Shown here: positions 36,210 through 44,708 of the stretch, in pieces | How the letters are laid out: each line of letters begins with the position of its first letter | How positions within the stretch are numbered: the stretch's first letter is position 1 | NCBI RefSeq assembly: GCF_001499655.1 | Contig: NZ_LN879502.1 | Coordinates: forward strand, 1,736,001-1,800,000 | Direction: 5' to 3' | From: Candidatus Protochlamydia naegleriophila | GTDB lineage: Bacteria > Chlamydiota > Chlamydiia > Chlamydiales > Parachlamydiaceae | Length of the DNA stretch: 64,000 nucleotides | Translations under genes and position numbers: made by a program | The notes under the pieces: model-generated | Seen by the model: the letters and a program-made list of their open reading frames with translations, nothing else | Databases searched by the model: none | Told to the model about the DNA's origin: nothing

Positions 36210-36301
36210 ATCAACTTTGGCAGGCCATTCAAAAACAATCTGAAAAAGTTGCCTTAGCCACAAAAAAAGGATCTAAACGCACAAAAAAGGTCAACTCATG
36301 A
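36206..36301 (+). CDS. 31-residue basic peptide ORF bridging PLD and dapB
   Basis: ATG at 36206 overlaps the PLD stop as ATGA, and the TGA at 36299-36301 overlaps the dapB start as ATGA. The 31 codons between encode MNQLWQAIQKQSEKVALATK, continuing with KGSKRTKKVNS: an amphipathic-looking front and a Lys-rich tail. The exact filling of the gap by an ORF coupled on both sides is unlikely to be chance, so I take it as translated, either as a small protein or as a device that carries ribosomes to dapB. No homologue is recognised. Confidence 0.6.
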   Translation: MNQLWQAIQKQSEKVALATKKGSKRTKKVNS

Positions 36302-36999
36302 AAATTGCCCTGATTGGCTATGGAAAGATGGGACAACTCATTGCCCAGCTAGCTCCACATAGAGGACATGAAATCGTAGCAGCCATTTCTCCCTCGTCTA
36401 AAAAAATTAATGAACAATTAAGCCAACTTCAAGAAGCCGATATTTGGATTGACTTTAGCCACCCTGACGCTGTTCTTGACCATTTACGCAAAAGCATAGC
36501 TTTAAAAAAACCTTTAGTCATCGGAACTACTGGATGGGACGACCAATTGCAACTTGCCAAAGAACTCGTCGCTTCGTCTTCGATCGCATGTCTCTATGCA
36601 CCTAATTTTTCAATTGGCGTCCATCTCTTCAAAAAAATTGTCTCTTATGCCGCTCAACTGATCGCTCCATTTACTGAATACGACCTAAGCGGAATTGAAT
36701 ACCATCACAAGCACAAATTAGACGCCCCTTCAGGCACCGCCAAGGCATTGACATCCTCCATTATGCAACATTTACCCCACCTCGCCGACTTTCAATTTTC
36801 CAGTGTACGCTGCGGCTATATCCCTGGCACGCATACACTCTGCTTAGACAGTCCAGTCGACACCATTACACTCACGCATCAAGCTCGCAGTCGAGAAGGA
36901 TTTGCTTATGGGGCCCTTACAGCCGCTGAGTGGCTCAAAAACAGAAAAGGTTTCTTTACCTTAGATGACTTAATACCCATTTCATTAAAACAGGAATAA
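36298..36999 (+). CDS. dapB: 4-hydroxy-tetrahydrodipicolinate reductase
   Basis: DapB of 233 residues reduces 4-hydroxy-tetrahydrodipicolinate in the diaminopimelate/lysine pathway. The nucleotide-binding start is KIALIGYGKMGQL, followed by WIDFSHPDAVLDHL, VIGTTGWD, the active-site segment IEYHHKHKLDAPSGTAKAL, and RSREGFAYGALTAAEWL. It is slightly shorter than the E. coli enzyme (273), as in other chlamydiae. dapA follows after four bases. Confidence 0.95.
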   Translation: MKIALIGYGKMGQLIAQLAPHRGHEIVAAISPSSKKINEQLSQLQEADIWIDFSHPDAVLDHLRKSIALKKPLVIGTTGWDDQLQLAKELVASSSIACLYAPNFSIGVHLFKKIVSYAAQLIAPFTEYDLSGIEYHHKHKLDAPSGTAKALTSSIMQHLPHLADFQFSSVRCGYIPGTHTLCLDSPVDTITLTHQARSREGFAYGALTAAEWLKNRKGFFTLDDLIPISLKQE

Positions 37000-37003
37000 G
37001 AAG

Positions 37004-37915
37004 ATGCGTTTACAAGGTGTTTATACAGCTTTGACAACTCCTTTTACCACAGACGGGCAGTTAGATGAAAAAGGACTGAGAGAGCATTTGCGATTTCAAG
37101 TTAGGCATGGCATCGATGGAATCGTTGTGTTGGGCACAACAGGAGAATCCCCGACCTTATCAGGCGAAGAAAAGGCACGAATCATTGAAATTGCACGCGA
37201 AGAAACTAAGAAAAAAACACAGCTCCTTGTTGGCACCGGCAGTTATTCAACCTCCCAGACAATTCTCGCCACTAAGCAAGCAGAACAACTTGGCGCTGAT
37301 GCTGCCTTGATCGTCACCCCCTATTACAATAAGCCCACGCAAGAGGGATTGTATCGCCACTTTGAAGCGATCTGCCAAGCAACATCTTTGCCGATCTGCA
37401 TTTACAATATTCAAGGAAGAACTGGCCAAAACCTTCAAACCGAAACGCTTCAGCGTTTAACATCCCTTCCCGCCATCATCGGTGTCAAAGAAGCATCAGG
37501 CAATGTCCCTCAAATGAGCGATGTAATTGAAGGGATAAGCCGCCGCAAGAAGCATTTCAGCGTCCTTTCCGGAGATGATGCCTTAACTCTGCCTTTAATA
37601 GCGCTCGGCGGCCATGGCGTCATTTCCGTCGTTAGCAACCTTATTCCAGGAGCCATCAAGTCTTTAGTGCAAGCCGCTTTAAACGGAGACTTTGTCAAGG
37701 CCCAAGAGTGGCACTATCAACTTCTCCCTCTGTTTAAAGCTACTTTTATCGAAACAAATCCCATTCCAATAAAGGCGGCTTTAAGTCTCTATGGAATGGC
37801 AGCAGGTTCTTGCCGCCTCCCTTTATGTGATCTTCTTCCACATAACTATGAACAATTAGCTAATGTCTTAAAACAAATGCCACAAGAATGGATCGAAGGC
37901 TATGGTCAAACGTAA
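37004..37915 (+). CDS. dapA: 4-hydroxy-tetrahydrodipicolinate synthase
   Basis: A class I aldolase of 303 residues condensing pyruvate with aspartate semialdehyde. It has GVYTALTTPFTTDGQLDEKG, the GTTGESPTL loop, the tyrosine motif PYYNKPTQEGLYRHF, YNIQGRTGQN and the Schiff-base lysine in IIGVKEASGN. The last 14 bases overlap the start of dapL, which points to one operon dapB-dapA-dapL. Confidence 0.95.
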   Translation: MRLQGVYTALTTPFTTDGQLDEKGLREHLRFQVRHGIDGIVVLGTTGESPTLSGEEKARIIEIAREETKKKTQLLVGTGSYSTSQTILATKQAEQLGADAALIVTPYYNKPTQEGLYRHFEAICQATSLPICIYNIQGRTGQNLQTETLQRLTSLPAIIGVKEASGNVPQMSDVIEGISRRKKHFSVLSGDDALTLPLIALGGHGVISVVSNLIPGAIKSLVQAALNGDFVKAQEWHYQLLPLFKATFIETNPIPIKAALSLYGMAAGSCRLPLCDLLPHNYEQLANVLKQMPQEWIEGYGQT

Positions 37916-39131
37916 CTTACATCTTGCTAAACTACAATCGGGCTACTTATTCCCTGAAATCACAAAACGCAAAAAAGCGTTCTTGGAAAAAAATCCATCT
38001 GCCGAGCTGATAAGCTTAGGTATTGGCGATACGACACAGCCCATTCCTTCCCTGATAGCCAATTCGATGGCAATCACAGCGGAGGCTTTAGCAACTCCAG
38101 ATGGCTATTCAGGCTATGGACCCGAACAAGGACACTTTAACTTACGCCAAGCCATTTCAGAACAAGTGTATCAAGGCAAAAGGCCTGCCGACGATATTTT
38201 TGTTTCAGATGGATCTAAGTGCGATATTGGCCGCCTGCAAATTCTATTCGGTGGCCAGGCAAGTATTGCAGTCCAAGATCCCTCTTATCCAGCTTATGTC
38301 GATACTGGCGTTATCATGGGGCAAACATCAACCTATCATCCTCTCTCTAAACAATACAGCGGCATTACTTACATGCCATGTACGCCAGAAAACAGCTTCT
38401 TCCCTTCCCTCGAAAAATTGCCAAGGACCGATCTCATCTTTTTCTGTTCGCCCAATAATCCAACAGGAGCTGCAGCCACTTATGAACAACTCAGCCAGCT
38501 CGTTGACTTTGCCAAACAAAACGGCTCTGTCCTCATTTTCGATGCTGCTTATGCCTGCTTCATTCGCAATCCAAACACCCCTCGCTCTATCTATGAAATT
38601 GAAGGAGCCGAAGAGGTCGCCATCGAGCTTGGTTCTTTTTCCAAAATGACTGGATTTACGGGAGTGCGTCTAGCTTGGAGTGTCGTTCCCAAAGAACTTC
38701 GCTTTGAAGATGGACACCTTGTTCAAAATGACTGGAACCGAATTAACTCCACTTTTTTCAATGGTGCTTCCAATATTGCCCAATCTGGAGGCTTAGCAGC
38801 ACTGCGACCAGAAGGACTTAAAGCCATTAAGGAATTAACCACGTTTTACATGGAAAATGCAACAATGCTCAAAGAGATGTTTGAAGCCTTAGGTTACATA
38901 GTCTATGGTGGAGTGGACACTCCATATATTTGGGTTCATTTCCCCAATCAGAGCTCGTGGGAAGCTTTTGAAATGCTCTTAGAAAAGTCACACATTATCA
39001 GCACGCCTGGCAGTGGATTTGGACCAGCAGGAGAAGGCTTCTTGCGTTTTAGCGCTTTTGCCAATCGTGCAAATATTATAGAAGCCATTTCAAGACTTAG
39101 AAGAGCTCTTCACAAGCTGGATCGAGTTTAA
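37902..39131 (+). CDS. dapL: LL-diaminopimelate aminotransferase
   Basis: A PLP aminotransferase of 409 residues that converts tetrahydrodipicolinate directly to LL-diaminopimelate, skipping the acylated intermediates. DapL features include LISLGIGDTTQPIP, YSGYGPEQGHFNLRQAI, FVSDGSKCDIGRLQ, VQDPSYPAYVDTGVIMG, FFCSPNNPTGAAA and the PLP lysine in GSFSKMTGFTGVRLAW. This route is the one used by chlamydiae and plants, and supplies meso-DAP for peptidoglycan after DapF (not in the window). Confidence 0.95.
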   Translation: MVKRNLHLAKLQSGYLFPEITKRKKAFLEKNPSAELISLGIGDTTQPIPSLIANSMAITAEALATPDGYSGYGPEQGHFNLRQAISEQVYQGKRPADDIFVSDGSKCDIGRLQILFGGQASIAVQDPSYPAYVDTGVIMGQTSTYHPLSKQYSGITYMPCTPENSFFPSLEKLPRTDLIFFCSPNNPTGAAATYEQLSQLVDFAKQNGSVLIFDAAYACFIRNPNTPRSIYEIEGAEEVAIELGSFSKMTGFTGVRLAWSVVPKELRFEDGHLVQNDWNRINSTFFNGASNIAQSGGLAALRPEGLKAIKELTTFYMENATMLKEMFEALGYIVYGGVDTPYIWVHFPNQSSWEAFEMLLEKSHIISTPGSGFGPAGEGFLRFSAFANRANIIEAISRLRRALHKLDRV

Positions 39132-39286
39132 ATGGTTGAATAGAGCGTAGACAAGGATTGCCAGTAAATCGACAAAAATTCACGTAACAAATATACACGA
39201 AAACAAGGAATAAAAAGAGATACTGGCTTTCTGGACATCACTTCCTATCAACCAAGCTTCAGCAAAGTCCATCCTAAGGAGGCAAG

Positions 39287-40291
39287 ATGAAATTACATAC
39301 ACTTGGTGAATTTGGATTGATTCAACGCTTTAGTCCTTTTTTCACTCAAAACCTTCCTCTTGGAGTTGAAGGGATTGGAGATGATTGTGCTATCATTCCC
39401 CAAAACGGCCAGCACTCGTTTTTAATCACAACAGATTTATTAATAGAATCCATTCACTTTCTCACTACCACTACTTCGCCTGAAGACCTAGGCTATAAAT
39501 CCCTTGCCGTTAGCTTAAGCGACATTGCAGGAATGGGAGGAAAGCCTCTGTATGCCTTTTTATCAATCGCCCTTCCATCGACTATGGAAGTCGATTGGGT
39601 TGATCGTTTTTTTCAAGGATTTCGGCAATTGGCGGAAAGCGAGAATGTCTTGTTGCTTGGCGGCGATACAACGCGGTCAGAAGAAATTGCCATCAATGTC
39701 TTAGTCATCGGATCAGCGCAAACAGACCACATCAAACGCCGCTCACAGGCTAAAGAAGGCGATATTATTTGCAGTACCGGATACTTAGGAGACTCTGGTG
39801 CCGGGCTCAAAATCCTGCTGGAAAATCTTCCACACAATCCCATCACTGAGGCGCTCATCCACCAACACGTGCATCCCCGTCCCCATCTGTCAGAGGGAGA
39901 ATGGCTAGCCTCGCAAGTGGGCGTTCACGCGATGATGGATATTTCAGATGGTCTTGACTCTGACATTCAACACATCATGGAAAGATCGCATTGCGGAGCC
40001 AAACTCTATCTTGACAAGCTCCCCCTTTCCCCTTCTCTTAAAACGTGTGCAAAGCAATATGGATGGTTTGCAGAAGAAATGGCAGCTACTGCAGGCGAAG
40101 ACTATTGCCTACTCGCTACTGTCAATCCTAATGCCTACGCTGCACTCAATTTAGGCTATCAGCAACTATTCGATAGACCTCTTTTTAAAGTCGGAGAAAT
40201 AACGACTGGTTCGACGCTTTCTTATTTGAAAGATGGCCAACCCTTTCAACTATCAAAAACCGGATTCGACCATTTTTCGGCCAAGTCGTAA
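39287..40291 (+). CDS. thiL: Thiamine-monophosphate kinase
   Basis: An ATP-dependent kinase of 334 residues that phosphorylates thiamine monophosphate to the diphosphate cofactor. It belongs to the PurM/SelD fold: EGIGDDCAIIP, LLIESIHF, LAVSLSDIAGMGGKPLYAFL, LLGGDTTRSEEIAINVLVIG and MDISDGLDSDIQHIM bind nucleotide and metals; AATAGEDYCLL is near the end. A very strong ribosome binding site (AAGGAGG) precedes the ATG. Other thiamine genes are absent, fitting salvage from the host. Confidence 0.94.
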   Translation: MKLHTLGEFGLIQRFSPFFTQNLPLGVEGIGDDCAIIPQNGQHSFLITTDLLIESIHFLTTTTSPEDLGYKSLAVSLSDIAGMGGKPLYAFLSIALPSTMEVDWVDRFFQGFRQLAESENVLLLGGDTTRSEEIAINVLVIGSAQTDHIKRRSQAKEGDIICSTGYLGDSGAGLKILLENLPHNPITEALIHQHVHPRPHLSEGEWLASQVGVHAMMDISDGLDSDIQHIMERSHCGAKLYLDKLPLSPSLKTCAKQYGWFAEEMAATAGEDYCLLATVNPNAYAALNLGYQQLFDRPLFKVGEITTGSTLSYLKDGQPFQLSKTGFDHFSAKS

Positions 40292-40401
40292 TCGGAAGCC
40301 CTTTCTTGCACCTCGATTTTTTCGCTAAAGAGATAAAAAATACTTGTCAGAAGAAGTTTGATCCCCTACTATCAAATTTTTACTTTAAACCCAGGAGTCT
40401 T

Positions 40402-40560
40402 ATGTTACTTGGACGCCCATTCAACATTGGTTTCCTTTTGTTAGCTATTTATCTTATTTTAGTTGGATTAGTTGCTTTGATTGGTACCTTAGCAATTCCA
40501 CCCATTTTATTGGGTATATTAGCTCTCTTGTCAGGTATTTTCATTCTAATTGGCCGCTAA
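40402..40560 (+). CDS. Small membrane protein, 52 residues
   Basis: From the ATG at 40402, which follows CCCAGGAGTCTT, the frame encodes 52 mostly hydrophobic residues with two helices (NIGFLLLAIYLILVGLVALI and LLGILALLSGIFILIGR) separated by a proline turn. This pattern resembles short two-helix membrane proteins found in many bacteria without known function. The frame is open further upstream to 40306 but lacks a start with a site there. Confidence 0.65.
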   Translation: MLLGRPFNIGFLLLAIYLILVGLVALIGTLAIPPILLGILALLSGIFILIGR

Positions 40561-40755
40561 ATCAGCAGCCTTGCGACCGAACCAGCAAAGCAGCTGATTC
40601 GGTCTTACTCCCTCGCATGCATCAATAAATAACAACACCTCTTAATTATGATCCTTCCCCTCTTGTTCTAAATCCCTCCGCTAGTTATAGTAACTATTCA
40701 TTTACTAGTTATCCTAACTATTTTTTTAAGTGTAAATCTTACCAAGGGACTAGCC

Positions 40756-41352
40756 GTGACTATCATTCAGCTAGCAATGATTTTCTTTATCATTACCAAT
40801 CCAATTGGCAACTGCCCAACTATTATCGCCCTCATTAAAGACCACACCATTCCGCAGCAACAAAAGATCTTATTCCGAGAGTCGATGTTTGCCTTAATTT
40901 TGGCCGTCTTTTTCTTATTCTTGGGCGAAACATTTCTTAGCAGCTTGAATATCCGCAACTACGCACTCACAATCAGTGGTGGCGTTCTCTTATTTTTAGT
41001 TGCCCTCAAGATGATTTTTTCCGATCGTACAGAAGCCAAGGCAGATACTCCCAAACAAGATCCATTTATTGTGCCAATTGCCACTCCTCTGTTATCGGGA
41101 GCAGGTTTGCTGACCATGATCATGCTTTACTCTAAGCAAGAAGCTAACGACATGAAAATCTTCCTGGCTATTTTGCTCGCTTGGGTTGGCGTGACGGGCG
41201 TGTTAGTTTCAGCCCCATACCTGCAGGTCTTCCTTGGAAAGCGTGGTTTAGCGGCTCTTGAACAGCTCATGGGAATGTTGCTGGCGATGATTGCCACTGA
41301 AATGATTGTTCAAGGATCGTCCTTATTTTTAACTGCCCTCTCTACAGTTTAA
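40756..41352 (+). CDS. MarC-family integral membrane protein (first copy)
   Basis: The 198-residue protein has six predicted helices and the MarC/YhgN signature: FFIITNPIGNCPTIIALIKD at the start, LNIRNYALTISGGVLLFLVALKMIF, and IATPLLSGAGLLTMIML in the second half, an internal repeat of the N-P-I-G-type motif. Function of the family is unresolved; an early link to antibiotic resistance was withdrawn for MarC itself. The start is GTG, preceded by CAAGGGACTAGCC. A paralogue follows after 19 bases. Confidence 0.88.
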   Translation: MTIIQLAMIFFIITNPIGNCPTIIALIKDHTIPQQQKILFRESMFALILAVFFLFLGETFLSSLNIRNYALTISGGVLLFLVALKMIFSDRTEAKADTPKQDPFIVPIATPLLSGAGLLTMIMLYSKQEANDMKIFLAILLAWVGVTGVLVSAPYLQVFLGKRGLAALEQLMGMLLAMIATEMIVQGSSLFLTALSTV

Positions 41353-41371
41353 ACGTCTAGGAGTATTAAAA

Positions 41372-41971
41372 ATGTCCCTCTTTAGCATTGCACTAGTGCT
41401 TCTCCTGATCATGGACCCGGTCGGAAATATTTCTGCTTACCAATCGATGGTTAAAGAACTAAACCCTAAACGCCAGTCTTGGATTGTATTCAGGGAAATG
41501 CTTATTGCCTTAGGCGTGATGATTGCTTTTAATTATTTAGGTGAACTCATCTTCGACTTCCTCGATCTATCCGAAACGACTGTTCGCTTGTCATCCGGCG
41601 TAATCCTCTTTTTAATCGCAATAAAAATTCTATTTACGGCTTCGGACAGTCCAAGAGCCAATCTTCCAAAGGGGGAACCGTTTATTTTCCCATTAGCAGT
41701 TCCACTAATTGCAGGGCCTGGACTCATGGCAACTCTCATGCTTTATGCTCATTTGGAGCCCTATCAATCCATTATGATCATAGCTATTTTAATTGCTTGG
41801 GCACTATCCGTTGTTATTCTCCTATTTTCCGGCACTATTAAACGCTTTTTAGGGTCAAGCGGCTTGATGGCTTGCGAAAGATTAATTGGCATGGTGCTCG
41901 TTTTAATCGCTGTTCAGCGCTTTTTGGAAGGGATATTACTCTTTTGGGCAACACAGCCTCAGCCAGCGTAA
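41372..41971 (+). CDS. MarC-family integral membrane protein (second copy)
   Basis: A paralogue of the preceding gene, 199 residues with the same plan: LVLLLIMDPVGNISAYQSMV, LSETTVRLSSGVILFLIAIKILF and FPLAVPLIAGPGLMATLMLY. The two differ clearly in sequence, so the duplication is old, and they may form a heteromer. AGGAGTATTAAAA precedes the ATG. It is followed by truA after 12 bases. Confidence 0.88.
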   Translation: MSLFSIALVLLLIMDPVGNISAYQSMVKELNPKRQSWIVFREMLIALGVMIAFNYLGELIFDFLDLSETTVRLSSGVILFLIAIKILFTASDSPRANLPKGEPFIFPLAVPLIAGPGLMATLMLYAHLEPYQSIMIIAILIAWALSVVILLFSGTIKRFLGSSGLMACERLIGMVLVLIAVQRFLEGILLFWATQPQPA

Positions 41972-41983
41972 GCGGCCCCCTGC

Positions 41984-42730
41984 ATGCAAAACATTAAGCT
42001 TACCATAGCCTACGATGGACGAAATTACTTAGGGTGGCAAAAGACTCACATGGGACCAAGCATTGAAGAAACGCTTCAAACCATTTTAGAGCAAATTCTT
42101 CAACACCCTACTCCTTTGCAAGCTGCCAGCCGCACAGATGCCGGAGTGCATGCTCTTGGACAAATTGTCAATTTTTTAACAGCTAAGCCAGTTGCAGACT
42201 TTAACAGGCTTGTAATTAGTTTAAACAGCCTGCTTCCTAAAGACATTACGATTTTAGCTGCAGAACCTGCTGCAGCTTTTTTTCATCCAACCCTGGATTC
42301 TACAGGCAAAGAATACCGCTACTTTGTTTGTTACGACTCATTTCAGCTTCCTCATCATCGCTTTTATTCGTGGCATTGCCCTTATCCGCTACAGCTAGAT
42401 GAAATGAGGAGTGCTCTTGCTTTTCTAATTGGAGAGCACAATTTCGAAGCCTTTTGCAATTTCAAGAAGAATGCCCACTACACTGACTTTGTCAGGCATA
42501 TTCAGATCATTGCCATTGAAGAATTGGAAGATAAGCGGCTTTGTATAAGGGTCAGGGGAAACCACTTTTTATACAAGATGGTACGCAATCTGGTCGGCAC
42601 TTTGGTTTATGTCGGCAAAGGCAAAATAGCCAAAGAATCCATTCCAATGATACTCAAATCAGGAAAAAGGACTGAGGCTGGTGTGACAGCGCCGGCGCAT
42701 GGATTGTTCCTCCACACCGTTTTTTATTAA
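41984..42730 (+). CDS. truA: tRNA pseudouridine(38-40) synthase
   Basis: TruA of 248 residues modifies U38-U40 in the anticodon arm of tRNAs. Visible are IKLTIAYDGRNYLGWQ, the catalytic ASRTDAGVHALGQIVNF with its invariant Asp, YRYFVCYDSFQLPHHRFYSW and GNHFLYKMVRNLVGTLVYVG. Length and motifs are typical. Confidence 0.95.
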   Translation: MQNIKLTIAYDGRNYLGWQKTHMGPSIEETLQTILEQILQHPTPLQAASRTDAGVHALGQIVNFLTAKPVADFNRLVISLNSLLPKDITILAAEPAAAFFHPTLDSTGKEYRYFVCYDSFQLPHHRFYSWHCPYPLQLDEMRSALAFLIGEHNFEAFCNFKKNAHYTDFVRHIQIIAIEELEDKRLCIRVRGNHFLYKMVRNLVGTLVYVGKGKIAKESIPMILKSGKRTEAGVTAPAHGLFLHTVFY

Positions 42731-42794
42731 TCACCTTTCATAAGTACAACTAGGAAAATCTACATTGTTCTTCGATGTCGGATTTATCAGCATC

Positions 42795-44000
42795 CTAAAC
42801 AGGATCTACAATCTCGGTTGCTTTACATTTAGCCAAGTATTCAACCAAGAAAACCGTCCCATAACCAATAGTACAGCATAGACAGGCAAGCCAGAACAGT
42901 GAGGAATCGAAAGAAGGCCAGATGGGATGCAATAAAATGAGCTGAGGTCCTTTATCCAGCTTTAGAGGTAATAAAGCATGCGTGTAGGACCAAAACGGCC
43001 AAACAGAACGCAAAGCTCCAATCATAAAACCTGATAAAACAGCCAAACTAAGATCAGGATAATGACGCAATAAAGCACTCACAAACCGAGCAAAGCCAAT
43101 AGCTCCCCCTACAATTCCGATTAATAGACTAAATAAGACTGAAAGAGCTTCAAGGTCAATTGTAAATTGACCAATTCCTGCAACAAAATCTGCTAAAGCA
43201 GCTATGACAATTGGATAGACACCTAAAAGAGTCAGCAAATAACTTCCAGAAACACCAGGAAGCAGCAATGCGCATACGGCAATCGCGCCGCAAGCAATCA
43301 ACCATAAATCAAGAAAACTCACACGATGCAGGGTAGCAAATTGACTCGCAATACCGACTAATACTCCCTTTTCATCATAGACTGGAGTGCTTGGCTGAAT
43401 CACTTTTTTTGCAAGAAGAACCCCTAATGTAGATCCAGACAGCTCTTTCAAAAGCTTCTCTTCGGCACTATAATTGGATAGGTCTGAAGTAGAATAGTTC
43501 AAATCGATTTGAACGGCATAGAAGCCATCAACCTGAGGTGCTAACGTTGCATCTGTCAAAAAATAGGCCGTCACAATGCCAACGAGCAATCCAGCCCCAA
43601 CTTTCAAACTCCACTGACTAATCTGCCGCAGACAAAAAGTAAAGGACGCCAAAATCAACCCTAAAAAGCCCGCATATAAATAGACGCGATAGACCTCATC
43701 GGAAAGAACCATATGCAAGAAACTAGAAAAGCTTAAAATAGCGCATGCAATCCCTCCAACAAGAGTCACTAGAAACTTCCATGCCACCTGCTGAAAAAAA
43801 CTGCGCCACTGAAAGGTCACCAACAATTTAAGCGTTTCTAAATTGATTGTTTTTAAACTTTCTAAGAGAGCTTGGTAAAACCCCATAATAAAAGCAATTG
43901 TTCCGCCCGAAATCCCCGGTACCAAATCTGCGGTTCCCACGCAAAGGCCACAAAAAAACAGATAAAATCCTTTATAGGGAGAGGCGGAAGATGAAGGCAT
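42795..44000 (-). CDS. DUF368 membrane protein, probable polyprenyl-phosphate transporter
   Basis: The N-terminus has the DUF368 signature LCVGTADLVPGISGGTIAFI, repeated in the second half as CALLLPGVSGSYLLTLLGVY. About eight to ten helices are visible. DUF368 proteins have been shown in other bacteria to return undecaprenyl phosphate across the membrane for wall synthesis, which would fit the DAP pathway and RodZ next door. The chain has 401 residues, roughly 90 more than usual; the extra part lies between helices at about residues 150-230 (from ATLAPQVDGFYAVQID to PVYDEKGVLVGIASQF) and looks like a soluble insert. It directly follows rodZ, with no gap. Confidence 0.83.
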   Translation of the reverse strand: MPSSSASPYKGFYLFFCGLCVGTADLVPGISGGTIAFIMGFYQALLESLKTINLETLKLLVTFQWRSFFQQVAWKFLVTLVGGIACAILSFSSFLHMVLSDEVYRVYLYAGFLGLILASFTFCLRQISQWSLKVGAGLLVGIVTAYFLTDATLAPQVDGFYAVQIDLNYSTSDLSNYSAEEKLLKELSGSTLGVLLAKKVIQPSTPVYDEKGVLVGIASQFATLHRVSFLDLWLIACGAIAVCALLLPGVSGSYLLTLLGVYPIVIAALADFVAGIGQFTIDLEALSVLFSLLIGIVGGAIGFARFVSALLRHYPDLSLAVLSGFMIGALRSVWPFWSYTHALLPLKLDKGPQLILLHPIWPSFDSSLFWLACLCCTIGYGTVFLVEYLAKCKATEIVDPV

Positions 44001-44471
44001 TTAAAGGACTCCAAAGAACCTGGCAACGTACCATGCGGAAGCCAAAACAAGGATAAAAGCCAATACCCACATAGCGTTGGGAAACCACTTAACTCCGGCC
44101 CCAGGATTCCCCCTAACCTCTAAAGTACCAATACCATAAGAGAACTCTTGTGCTTCTGGGCGATTGAAAACGAAAGGTTTTTCCCGGACAATCGATTCCC
44201 CATCAATTCCCAAAAAAGAGGCATATTGCTTAAAAAAGCCTTGGGCATAGACTGGGGAGATAAGCTTATCCATTTCCCCTTCTTCTAGCGCTTGCAAATA
44301 AGTCATACGAATAGACGTTGCATTTTCAGCTTCTTTAAGGGAGACATTCATTTGCTTGCGTTTTTGGCGCAAGAGATCTCCTACCGCCTGCATTTCTTGT
44401 TGCAGTGCAGGATCAATTTCTGACCCGCCTTTTCTGCGTTCCACACCTTTCTCCTGGTTATCCATTAACAT
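44001..44471 (-). CDS. rodZ: RodZ-like cytoskeletal HTH membrane protein
   Basis: 156 residues: a helix-turn-helix domain of the RodZ type at about 25-90 (LLRQKRKQMNVSLKEAENAT, YLQALEEGEMDKLISPVYAQ), then one transmembrane helix near the C-terminus (AMWVLAFILVLASAWYVARF). The large periplasmic domain of E. coli RodZ is missing, as in chlamydial RodZ. It links MreB to the membrane, and in chlamydiae, which lack FtsZ, MreB-RodZ directs division. rnhC lies divergently, the same pairing found in Chlamydia as far as I recall. ATG 44465 is an alternative start. Confidence 0.87.
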   Translation of the reverse strand: MLMDNQEKGVERRKGGSEIDPALQQEMQAVGDLLRQKRKQMNVSLKEAENATSIRMTYLQALEEGEMDKLISPVYAQGFFKQYASFLGIDGESIVREKPFVFNRPEAQEFSYGIGTLEVRGNPGAGVKWFPNAMWVLAFILVLASAWYVARFFGVL

Positions 44472-44708
44472 GCTTCCTTTTATACATCAAAGAGCATTAA
44501 ACTGATAGCTCGATTGCTTCTAAAATGGTTTTTAAGATGACTCTCAAAACTATTGTATCAATAAAGATGGCCTTCTAAGAATTCGCATCGTATGTTAGAG
44601 GCATTTTATCTATACATTCACCAATTGATCTGGTAGAATAAAGTCTTTCAAAAGGTGTTTACAAAACTCCGATTACCATTCTTTTAACGTTAATAATCAA
44701 TCATATTC

